Assembly: GCA_028583415.1 (NCBI GenBank)
Contig: CM053273.1
Coordinates: 89,936,676 to 90,000,675, forward strand
Source of the DNA: Protea cynaroides
Taxonomy: Eukaryota; Streptophyta; Magnoliopsida; Proteales; Proteaceae
Reading direction: 5' to 3'
Length of the DNA: 64,000 nt
Shown here piece by piece: positions 12,201-24,200 of this stretch (position 1 is its first letter; each line of letters starts with the position of its first letter). Position numbers and translations under genes: made by a program. Below the pieces are notes generated by a model. The model was not told where the DNA came from and searched no databases. It worked only from the letters and a program-made list of their open reading frames with translations.

Positions 12201-15200
12201 CCTCTCATTGTGTTTTTCAGGATCTGGTGACAGAGACAAAAACTGGCTCTGGTAGAGTGCATGTTGCTTTGTATTTGCTTGATGATAGATCTTCTTCGGT
12301 CTCTGGTTAGGCTCTTCAGACTACCTCTCTGTCCACGTCCAAGATACTACAGTGGCGTTGTCGCTTGGGACATCCTCCTTTGGACACTTTAGCTAAGCTT
12401 TTCCCTTTTTTTCAGCATTGTAATTTGGGACAGTTTTTTTTATGAGGCTGTGTTGTAACCAAACAAAATCGAATCAATTATTCTGTTTCTGATAATAAAA
12501 GTCACTTCTTTTGCTTTAATTCACTCGGATATTTGGGGACTTTCCCGTTGTTTGTCTGTCTTTGGTTATCGCTGGTCTGTTACCTTCATCGACTGTTTTT
12601 CTCGGACTACTTGTGTTTATTTGATGCGCACCCATGTGGAGGTTTTTTTCTTGCTTTCAGCACTTCCATCGTATGGTGCAAATGCAATTCATTGCCACTG
12701 TTAAGGTTCTTCGCAGTGACAATGGCAGGGAATACTTCGAGACTTCCTTTCAGTTCTATCTGGCTTCTCATGGGATCCTCCATCAGACAAGTTGTGTTGA
12801 TACTCCGGCTCAGAATGTTATTGCTGAAAGGAATAATCAACATCTTTTGGAGGTTGCTCGATCAATCATGTTTGAGATGCATGTCCCTTCTCGTTACGGG
12901 AGTGATGTAGTTCTTATTGCTGCCTTTTTTTATCAACCGCATGCCGTCTAGGGTTCTTAACTTCCTCTCTCTCCTCTTGATCTCCTTGAAGGATCGGCTT
13001 TGTTATGCTTGTGACCATCATCCCCATGGGAAGTTTTATCCTTCAATTCAGCTTTGGTTTGTTACGATGGACGTCATCTTTCATGAGACTGCGGCCCACT
13101 GCAATGCGACACCTTTTAAGGGGGAGCCTTCAATGGAAACATCTATTCCTATTTCTGCCATGGAAGATGTGCCACCTTTTGATTTGGATATTTTTGTTCC
13201 ATCTGTTCCGGCTGACACTGACATTCCTGTTTAGGGGAAGACTTTTACGGAGACTGTTGCTCATCCTCAACAACCAGAGATGCATGTTTATGTCCGCAAA
13301 CAACAGACCCAGAGCATGACTGCTACATCTCCTACTCTACCACGCCCATGGCTGCCTCTTGAGCTTGATCCGCCTTCTGTAGACTCTGATAATTCTCTCC
13401 CCTCTTCTAATGTCGTTGTTGCTTCTAATCTTGATTTTCCTATTGCTGTTCGCAAAAGCATTCGGTCTTGTACATTACATTCTATTGCTAAGAATGTCTC
13501 TTATGACTCCTTTCTCCCTCTTGTTTTTAGTTTTAGGTCATCGTTGTCCTCTAGACTTGGCAGGAAGCTAGTGCAAATGAAAAGTGGCAGGAAGCTAGTG
13601 CGGATGAAAAGAGGTAGGCAGCCATGGTTGAGGAAATGCAGGCATTGAGGAAAAGTGGCGCGTGGGAGCTAGTTTGTCTATCCCCTCAGAAGAAGACAAT
13701 TGGTTGTAAGTGGGTCTTCACAGTTAAGCAAAACGTTGATGGTACAATGGATCGTTATAAGACTAGGCTTGTTGCCATTTGCCAAGGGCTTCACACAGAC
13801 TTATGGGATCGACTACCAGGAGAGGTTTGTTCCAGTTGCCAAGATGAACACTATCGGTGTTATCTTGTTGTTGTTAATCTAGGCTAAACTCTTTAACAAC
13901 TAGATGTGAAGAATGTCTTTCATCATGGGGAGCTCAATGAGGAAGTATACATGGACACTCCCCCTGGGTTTACTTGCTCTAAAACTCAGGGGAAGGTGTG
14001 TAAGCTGAAACGTGCTCTATATGGGTTCAAGTAGTCGCCGCATGCGTGGTTTAGGCGGTTTCATACAACCATGGTTACCGTAGGCTATTGCGAAATCAAA
14101 GCTGACCACATGTTGTTTGTCAAACGATCAGGTGGAAATATTGCTTTTTTGATTGTTTACGTTGATGTTATTGTCATTACAGGTGATGACAATGCAGAAA
14201 TTTTTCGTCTTAAAAATTTTTTGGGCAAAGAATTTGAGATTAAGGATCTTGGACCACTTCGTTATTTTCTACGCATAGAAGTTGCAATAGCCTTTAGAAA
14301 CATTTACCTCTCTCAGAAGAAGTATGTGTTTGATCTTGTTTCAGAGATTAATATGTTGGGATGCAGCCAATTGATACTCCTAACGATTACTTGGTGAGCA
14401 AAGCAAGTGATCCCGTGGAGAACAAGCGATATCAAAGATTGGTTGGATAATTGATATATCTTTCTCATATTCGCCCTAACATTGTTTATGCCTTTTAGCT
14501 TGGTTAGCCAGTACATGCGTGATCCATACTCTAGTCACATGGAAGCAATGCTGCGCATCGTTTGCTATCTAAAGTCTGCTCCGGGTCATTGAATCCTATT
14601 TTCTCCTCATGATCATCTCAGAGTTGAGGCATTTACTGATGCTGACTAGGGAGGTTTTTCTGATTACGGTAGGTCTACTATAGGTTGTAGTACTTTTGTT
14701 GCTGGTAACCTTGTTATTTGGCAGAGTAAGAGCAATCTGTTGTTGCCAGGTCCACTGCTGAATTAGAATTTCGTGCTATGGCTCAAGGCATTTGTGAGCT
14801 TCTATGGGTTTAATGTCTTGTCACAGATTTAGCTGTCCCTGTCACCCTTCCCATGAAGCTTTATTGTGACAACGAATTTGCCATTAGCATTGCTCCCAAT
14901 CTAATTCAGCAGCATAATCGGACGAAATACGTGGAGATTGACTGTCACTTCATCAAAGAAAAACTGGATTAGGGTCTTGTGTGCCTTTTGTGCCTAGTTA
15001 TGAATAACTGGCTAGTAAGGTGTTTCATCCTATTGTTTGCAAGTTGGGCATATGTGATATTTATGCACCAACTTAAGGGGAGTGTTGTCATACGGGTTCA
15101 AGGGAAGAATTGTCTCATAGGATTTTTTTTGCCTTTGTACTCATTTTAGATTGTTCTCCATATTATAAATAAAGCTGGCCTTTGTCCCATTAAACACAAG

Positions 15201-18200
15201 TCATTATATCAATTCAACACAACCCTAGGCCTATATCAGTACCACATAGATTGGCGTAAGGTGTCTAACATGTATTTAATTCAACACCAAACAATATATT
15301 TACCCTATACAACAACAACAACAACAAGCCTTACCCTACTAAATGGGGTTGCCTACATGGATTCTTGTTTTTAAGTCAATTCTGTTCGATGCAAGGTTCA
15401 AAATCTCGAGTCTCGAGGGTATCTCGACTGAGAAACCGAGATCTCTGTCTCGGTCGAGATCTCAGCTAGACACTGCACAAAAGCCTTGAAGGCTTAAAAT
15501 GTGTGTTTCGACTCTGAAATGACCATTTTAAGGTTTGATACTCCAGGAAAACCCTATTTTAGCATATGTAAACATATTTAAACCATAAAATTGTATAAAT
15601 AGTCACACATGGTGGTTGTTTGGGTTTACACCTATGTTTGGTAGTGTCGGTCTGAAGTTCAAATGTAAAACTAGGGTAATATTGACTATTCTACATATTG
15701 TTTTATTTTTTTATTTTTTTTATTTTATAATATTGGCTAATCTACATAATATTACACTAATAGAAGATCGCAGAAGACCAAATGAACCAGTAAAATTATA
15801 TTTTAGGGGAAGAATAAACATAATAACGCTTAATTAGTTAATTGTTATAGTAAAAAAAAATCCAAAGTAAAGTAGACCATACAATCATAATTCATCAATT
15901 ATGTTGAGACCAGTCGAGAAATAGTCGAGAACTGGTTGAAAATGTCTAGAAATGGTCGAAAATGTCGAGAAATGGTCGAGACTGGTCGAGATGGTCGAGA
16001 CACAGTATCGAGGTGAGATCTCGTCTCGGGCCCCTCGAGATCTTCAAGAAATTCGAGATCTCGCTGAGATTTTGAACACTGGTTCGATGTCATACTTGAA
16101 ACAAGGCTTAAGCTATGCATGTCTTTCTTTTCCATCTCCCCTAGAGTCATCTTAGGTTTGCGCCTAGCTCTTTTAGACCCTTCAATCTAAATCAAATCAC
16201 TCCTCCATACGGGAGCATCTAACTGCCTCCATTGAACATGACCACATAATCTCAAACGGCTTTCCTGTAGTTTATTATGTATCAACGCTATTTCCAAATC
16301 AGCTCTAATACAATCATCCATTACCTGGTTGATGCAGATTAGGATTTACTCAAGGAAAAGGGGTTGCAACAACTAATGGGCCTGGCCCAATTGATTAATC
16401 CAATGCTGGTTAGGCCAAGCCTAGCCAGATTAGTAGTACCGCCAACAACATAGCCGACAATACTAGTTAGGACTTTTGTTATTAGTTTCCTAATTGTTAG
16501 TGACTTTATTATCTTGTTTAGTTTCCTAAAATATAGGTTAATTAGTTTAGAAGTTTTAGTTATTTGGAGACTAAGAATTTCCTTGAATTTAGTTTCCTAA
16601 AAGTAGGTAGAAACTTTCCTATTTTCTAGTTTGGAAACTTTCCTATTTTTGTTTTTAGCATAGTTGTCAAGGCAACAAGGCGATCCAAGGCGTTTGGGGC
16701 CACCTGGGCGCCTAGGCGACCAAGGCGTTCCCAGTGTATTTTTTTATTTTAAAAAAAAATACTAATGCTATGCAGCATTCTACATAAATAATCAACATTT
16801 AAGATATAACTTAATTAATATGAGAAAACCAACAAAGAAACAAATAATTGAGTTAAGTAAGCAACACGTATTTATGACTAATATTTACTTATTTCTAACA
16901 AATTTGACTGGAGTGTAACTCCTTTAATATATTTCGGATTCAAGCAATCTCGAATTCGTTGTAAAGCTAGTATAATCAACTTTCCAACAAATCCAAGATT
17001 GCTTGAATCCGAGTTATAATGAAGGAGTTATACTTCGGTCAAACCTTGTTCGGAGTATGCTAATACTATTTAAAGTCGTCTAAATGTAAATTATTTTTTG
17101 GGCATTAAAGCAATAGATTATTTTGGCGCGTTCTTGATTTTTAGTGATGCTTTACTATAAAAAGATTTATGAAATTTTTACATTTAGAAAAAAGCATAGT
17201 ATTTGGAAGTTGAAAATCGCCCCCGCACCCAAAAATACGGTTTTTGTTCTTGAACTGGAGGGTTGACTTTTTATTTTTCTGGAATTTGAATTTTTGACTA
17301 TTTTTATTGGATTCAAATAGGGGGTATTTGCTTATTTATGAACAATATCTTAAGTAAATTTTTTTTTAAAATTAAAGAAACATTTACTTAAATGATATTA
17401 GTCATAAATAAGTACTGTCTGATAAATGCTGTTCTTGTTTAGCCTAATAAATCTTGTAAAACAAATTCCGAGGTCAAAGGGGAAAAAAAAAACATTTAAG
17501 ACCCAAGGAGACCGCCTAGGCATTTTGGGCGCCCAAGGCGTCCAAGACGGTGCCTAGGCGACGCCTAGAGAGCCTGGGCGGTCGCCCAGGCAACACTAAT
17601 AAGGCGCCTAGGCGCCCAGGCCCTGGAATCACGCCTGGACGCCTAAGCGTCGCCTTGACAACTATGGTTTTTAGAGACTTCCTACTTTATAAAGGAAGTT
17701 AGTCTTTATTTCCTTTTTTAATTTGTAACTTTCAATCTATAAATAAGAGAGCATAAGGCTGGCGGTAGTTTAGAACTTTTCCAGAAAATTAAGAGAGTAA
17801 AACTCCTATTTTTTCTGGTTGAGTCTCTACGGTTGTGAGACTCAACCAATTGTTATCTTTGCTTTATTTTCTTACATACTTCTAGTTCTTCTTCTTCATT
17901 ACTACTGGGCGACTATCTTCTTTCATCTTCAAGGCTATCCTTTGAAGCTATTGGTGAGATCTCCATCGGCACAACCATAAATCATTCTCAGCCTGGCGGT
18001 AGACTATTCCAACCGGTTTTTGACACCCACAGCTGCTGCAGTTTTCATCGGATCTCTTTCAAAATTTAGATTGTGTTCATATCTATCATAAGGAACATCT
18101 GATCCAAATTTCATGAAGATCTAATGGTTAGATTTCAAGATAAGTGACTCTTTTCAATACTTTCTAATTCTGTTTTCTTATTGGACTGTGAAGATCCTAC

Positions 18201-21200
18201 AGCAAAGAGGGTTTTATTGATTTGCTTTGTTTGAAACCCCCTTTGCCATTACTGGCCCTTCCTATTTTTGCCACACATCCATCTCAACATCCTCATTTCA
18301 ATTACATTAAGTTTATCTATTGAAATACTTCTCTTCTCTAGTACTTGCCAGATTAACTCCCTAGGAACTCTATCATAAGCTATTTTTTAGATCAACAAAC
18401 CATATGGAGGTCCTTCTTACCTTTACTACATCTTTCCATGAGTCTCCTAAGGAAATAAATAGCTTTTGTCATAGATTTACCTGGCATAAAACCAAACTAG
18501 TTCTCCGTAGTAGTAGTTTTTTTTTTTTTCCTTATGCGAGTTTCAATAACTCTATCCCATTTCATAGTATGACTCATTAGTTTTTTGCCTCTGTAGTTAT
18601 TGTAGCTCTGACTATCACCTTTGTTTTCATAAATCGGAACCACAATGCCTCTTTTCCATTCATCTGGCATTTTCTTTGAGCTCATAATTTTATTGAACAA
18701 CCTTGTTAGCCAAGATACTCCATATATTCCTAAACTCTTCCAAACTTTTATTGGGACCTCATCTGGGTCTGGTGCTTTGCCTACATTCATCATCCTTAAA
18801 GCTTCTTTCATTTTTGTTACCCTGATTTTGCACATATACCTACGATCTGTGGTGTCAAGGTGGTAATTTAGCAACCTAGTTAGCCAAAATACTCCTTACA
18901 TTCCTAGGCTTTTTCAAATTTCTATTGGGACCTCATCTGGGCTTGGTGCTTTGCCTACATTCATCCTCCTTAAGCTTCTTTCATTTTTGTTACCCTAATT
19001 TTGCATATATACCTACGGCCTGTGGTGTCATGGTGGTAATGTAGCAATCTGGGACACTATTGCCCGAAAAGTCTTCATTTAGTAGGCTATAGAAATAATT
19101 ATTCCATCTCTCTTTAATGTTTTCATCCCTTATTAGAACTCTGCCATCTACATTTTTAATACATTTTATATGGTCTAAATATCTATTCTTCTTTTTTCTC
19201 ATCTTAGCTATTGTATAGGTAGTTTTTTCCCCTTCTTTTGTGCTCAGATTGTTATAAAATCTTAATATTTCTTTGCCCTTTTTTCCCTACAATCTTTTTG
19301 GCTTCATTTTTGGCAAGCTTATACCTTTTTAGATCTCTATATCCTTTGCATATCTTAAAACTATATTTCTTAGCTTTAATGACTGCTTGAACCTCATCAT
19401 CTCACCACCAAGACTCCCTAAAGGAGTGACGTTTTCCTTTCGATACACTTAAAACATTTTTAGCAACTTTCTTAATACAAACAGTCATCTCGTTCCACAT
19501 TGTATTAGTGTCTCCCTCAAAGTCCCACATTCCTTGTTTGCCACATTATCAGTAAAAGCATTTAAGGTATTTTCTTTTAATCACCACCATCTTATCCTAG
19601 GGCAAAAAATCTGACATTTCTTACGACTCGGCGTAGTGAGACATATATCCATGAAATAATCGAAATAATCTATATTAAGTGGTTAGGCTCTCCCCGGGTA
19701 TAACTTTACAATGTTTATATAACAGCTTATCGGAGCTTCTAATTAGAAAGAAATCTATTTGGCTTTTATGATGCGCATTTTTAAAGGTGACTAGATATTC
19801 CTTTTTCTTTTCAAAGTATGTGTTTGCAATGGATAAATCATAAGCCGTAGCAAAGTCTAAATTGAGTCCCCTCCTCATTCCTCACTCCAAACCATAATCT
19901 CCATGTACACCTTCTTAACCTCTACGATCTCTTCCTACATGTCTATTTAGATCATCCCTTATTATAATTTATAATCTTTTCCCCTTGTCTAAAACCTTGC
20001 ACTAATCCATCCATGTGTTCCCAAAATTGTATCTTACTATTCGCATTCAATCCTACTTGGGGTACGTATGCGCTAATTATATTGACTATCTCTTTCTCCA
20101 TCACTAACTAGGTGGCTATAATCCTATCACCATATCTTTTTGCATTATTTTCAAGGTTGAATGGTTTCTCTCAAAGTTGCAAGTTGCCCAAATCTTGTTC
20201 AAATCCACTAAAAGATTGAAATAGGTGCTTCAAAGTAGTCCACAAAGCTTGATCCAGCAAAATATTGAAGGATTTTGCCTAAAAAAAAAGAGAAAAAAAA
20301 AAGCTGCCATTCCACTGCTTTCGAGTTGAAATGGGCGAAAGGAATCAAAATTTTGCTGAAATGGTTCTAAATGCTGTATTTAAGTAACCTATTTTAATGT
20401 TTCGGCGGCAGAAATGTTGCTGTATTTTTGTCATTTCGTTTGAATTTCAACAAAAACTTGGAATCGTTCATGTTTTGCATGCTGCTTCGATTCGGCGAAG
20501 GTTGAAATCGAAACATTTTGCCAAAATTTCGATTATGCATGATGTTTCTATTATCAGTACAACCCTAATTTAGCAAAACATGACAAGGATGTGTTGGATT
20601 GAGTCCACAAGAAATTGTTCCAGGCTACCAGCAACACTTTTCCAGAACCAGATGCCAAATTGTGCACTAAAGCTTGGATGATGAATGCCACCCATTTGGG
20701 AGGAACCCAACAGCTTCCAACTGTAATCTTAGTTCCATTTTGGGTCGGGCAATATTAATTTTTTTTTTGTTGATTCATAAATATTATAGATTGCTAAATA
20801 TTGCTTACCAAAGAAAGGGTAACCGTAATATGCACCTCTAACGTGTCAGTTGCTTTTTTATTTTTATATGTACTTCTATTTCGAGTATGTCCCCAACTCT
20901 TTGCAATCCCCTAATAACTGCCAGAGAAATGCATGCCAAGAAAATTTTCCCTCCTTTGTGTGACCTGAATGCAAAGCAACAAGACCTGTTCTCATTTTAG
21001 TACTAGAACACTGGGAAGAATAAAAACCCTATACATATTTGAGGAATGCACCATATTTTGGTTCAAATATCCAGCCAATCGGGCATAAAGGATGATTGTG
21101 CCATTCTGTTATGCTGCTAATTTCCTATTGAACGTTTGAAAGAATGGTTTTGGATGGTCCTGGTTGACTAGCTGTTCAATGAGGTTCTAAAAATAATGAG

Positions 21201-24200
21201 ATCTTAGAGGGTATGAAGAACTTAAAATTTTATGCTACCCATATGTACAAAAATAAAAGTGACATCCAAACTTTGTACCAACTACTTTGGATCAGACTTA
21301 TGAGTTGTTCTATAAGATCTACACGAGAGTAGGAGTGAAGATTTAGAGTTACAGGGAGGGGGAGGGGGGTTTCATGCTACAAAGGTCAATGGTTGAGACT
21401 ATCTATAGATGGGAAAATACCTTGTTATGCAGCTTGGGTGCTGCTTCCGTCCCTAACCCTTTGGTTTCTTCTTCCATCTTTATATTAATAAATCTCTTTT
21501 CTATAACAAATAAAAGGGTGTCCAGAGGGAAGAGAAAAACTGAAAAAGATCTCAGTTGGCCTTCTCTTTTCCCTTTATTAGAAAAAGATTTTTCGTAGAG
21601 TTTTCATGGAGGTTATCTACTTGGTGTTAGGAGGAGAGGGGTATCTAGCTAATTGCATTATAGCATTGATCCACTAAAAAAATATGTATGAAAGAGCAGC
21701 TTCTAGCACGGGAGCAATTACATGAAAGATAAATGAGTTCGTATTTTGTAGTTAGTATGAGTTGTCACTATAGCTTGACAATGGGGTTTTTATCTTTTGC
21801 ATTTTATGGTTAATTGCTTGCTAATGTGCATGAGGCTGTCCAATGGTGCATGCTGCTTCCAAATGACTGGTTTTTTGTATTAAATAAAAAGAGCAAAATT
21901 TGTCAGAATTGGCAGCCAATGGCTTCCTATTGCAACCTGAAAGCAACTATTTTCATGTCTTTTGAGGGCAAGAGTTGACAAGAATGGAGCAGTGGAAGTA
22001 AAGTTTTGGTAGGATTTATTCGAGGCTTGATTTGTGTTGCTTATGATATTTGAAGGCCTATTAGTTTCTTCTTTTCCTCTGCTTTCCTTGTCTATCTGTA
22101 GTTTCTACCACCATGCAGTCATGCATGATGTCTACTAATCACTGTCACATAAAACCCTCCACTGTAATCTAAACTGTTTGGTACTACCTTTTTTCGCTTG
22201 CCATTGCCTTCAGAGTCAATTTATTAATCTTGTTATGTGTGCATTTCTAATTCTGGTCAGAATCTCAACTTCGAAAAATTTCCAATCAACAGAAGCATAA
22301 AAAAGATCTCTTTGATCGAGTACATTTTCTGTATTTAACTTGTTACTCTGTCAATCGTTGTCATAATGTCATTTTCCAGCATTCGTATTCTTCAACATGT
22401 TACTAATGTGTGTTGACTGCTTGCAGTGTTCATTTGCACGATACATGTCAAATCAAGGATATGATACGTGGATTCTTGAAGTTCGAGGTGCTGGATTGAG
22501 CACAAGGGCTGAAGAGTCCAAAGCAGTCGAGCAGTCTTCCAGTAGTAGTGCAATAACTGAGCAGATGGAATCTGCTGTCAAGGGCCTGACAAATGGTGCT
22601 TTTTCTACAGAACAGCAGTCAATCGTTAATGCCAATGATTTGCCAGAATCTGAAACCTCAGCTGTAGGAAACAGGCTAAATACATTGACTCCTTGGGATG
22701 AATCACAATTGGTGACGGAGTTGGCAGAAACGTTGATCCGTTTATCGGAACGACTCTCTGGATTTCTCAGCGAAGGTCAATCAAGGATTATGTCTGCTAA
22801 ATTATTTGATCAAATATCAAAACTTTTAGAAGATTCACAATTATATGAGCGCTTTAGTGAGATCAGGGGAAAACTTTCACGTTTGTTAGAGGCAAGGCAG
22901 AAGAACTCTGCTATTCCTGGCCAAATTAGGGATTTGAGTGAAAGGCTTGTAAATATTATTGAAGAAGGACAACGATCTGTTTCACCACAGTTGATTGACT
23001 TGCAAGATCGTTTCACTACAACCATAGAGGATTTCCAGAAGCAACTTGATTTGATTGTGAAGTATGATTGGGACTTTGATAACTATCTGGAGGAGGATGT
23101 GCCCTCTGTGGTGAGGTGACATATTCTCTGGCTAAAAAGATGTGAACATGATAAAGTCATTTAAGTTTGATTTTGGCATTCGATAATTGATAACTCTTGA
23201 TATGAATCTCCTGGTTCAAGTGTACACTGCCTATATAGTATATAAACTTAATTTGCTTAATACCATCTACGTGATGAATGTGACAGTCACGAGTTTTGTC
23301 AATGCAGATGGAATACATAAGGAGTCAAGTCAAGCCAAAGGATGGTAAGTTACTTGCAATTGGACACTCTATGGGGGGTATCTTGCTGTACGGTATGCTG
23401 TCACGAAGTGGTAAGATGCTGGCCTATGTCATATTTCTCAGTAATATGTTTGTCTGGTGGTAACAATGTAGCCAGCTTGTTGACTTTGAAGTAGAGATAA
23501 CAATTTTCTGAGCTTTTCTTCTCACATTTTACAAAGCTATGATCATGGTTATGTTGAATCGGCTGTAAACTTTGTACTTTGTCTATGTGCTGCTCAGTTG
23601 GCTCTTTTTCTTTCCTTTTATTAGTTTATATTTTTTCACTGATGACGCTTCTATAGGCTATAGTTCTTTTGATGATGCTGCTGTAGGATGAGAACCTACA
23701 ACGTTAATTAGTTTTATTATTATTATTTTTCTTAAAATAGGATTTTGAAGTTAAGATGAAAACAAATAGGATTATGGTTGTAAAGTAAGGTCAGATTTGG
23801 TTGCTTAGTGTTTCAAATATGGGTTGAAGGGAGAAATTAAGAAATAGCTGTAGGGTTTTGACTTTGAAGAAATCTAAATGAAATATTAGGAGGGAGAACC
23901 CAAGGGTTTGATCAATGTTGGAATAATAGAATTGTAACCGTACACTGCTTTGACTTAGTCAAAGTAGTTAGGGCTAGTTTCTAGGACTTGGACTCCTAAT
24001 TAGTCTTTTTTGTTTATTTTGTTTGGTAATGACTCTTAATTAGCTTATTAGTTTCTTTTACCAATTAGGCTTGTTAGTTTCCTTTTTTTATTTTGAGTTT
24101 ACTTTGTCTTTAGTTTGTGACTGAGACTCTGACTTGTAGAATCCTAGATCATATCTAATAGTTGTTTTCTATTTTCTATAAAAAAGAGCTACAAGGAGAG

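Larger units (their letters stand above)
10181..15219 (+). mobile_element. Ty1/Copia retrotransposon, decayed, with target duplication
   Basis: A 5.0-kb element flanked by perfect 5-bp duplications caacc (10176-10180 and 15220-15224). Short LTRs at 10181-10340 and 15083-15219. The primer site tggtatcaatg at 10341 matches initiator tRNA-Met priming, and the polypurine tract ttaaggggag ends at 15082. Gag, protease, integrase, reverse transcriptase and RNase H follow in Copia order but are broken by many stops and frameshifts. Sits inside hydrolase intron 2 in the sense orientation. The 5' LTR has an expanded T-rich stretch absent from the 3' LTR, so the copy is old. Confidence 0.92.
15310..20140 (-). 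mobile_element. RTE-type LINE, broken by nested insertions
   Basis: Minus-strand LINE. The 3' tail is the (TTG)n tract, seen as caacaacaacaacaa at 15310-15325. EN remnants read SQIDFFLIRSSDKL and KVIPGE (19675-19878), with further 5' EN text up to about 20140 where it is truncated. RT text includes GKAPDPDEVPIKVWKSLG and NNYRGKKLMSHTMKWDRVIE (18497-18874). The RT core between about 18300 and 18342 is deleted. It is interrupted by a hAT element (15392-16081) and by an LTR (16326-18248) that itself carries another hAT element. Confidence 0.88.
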
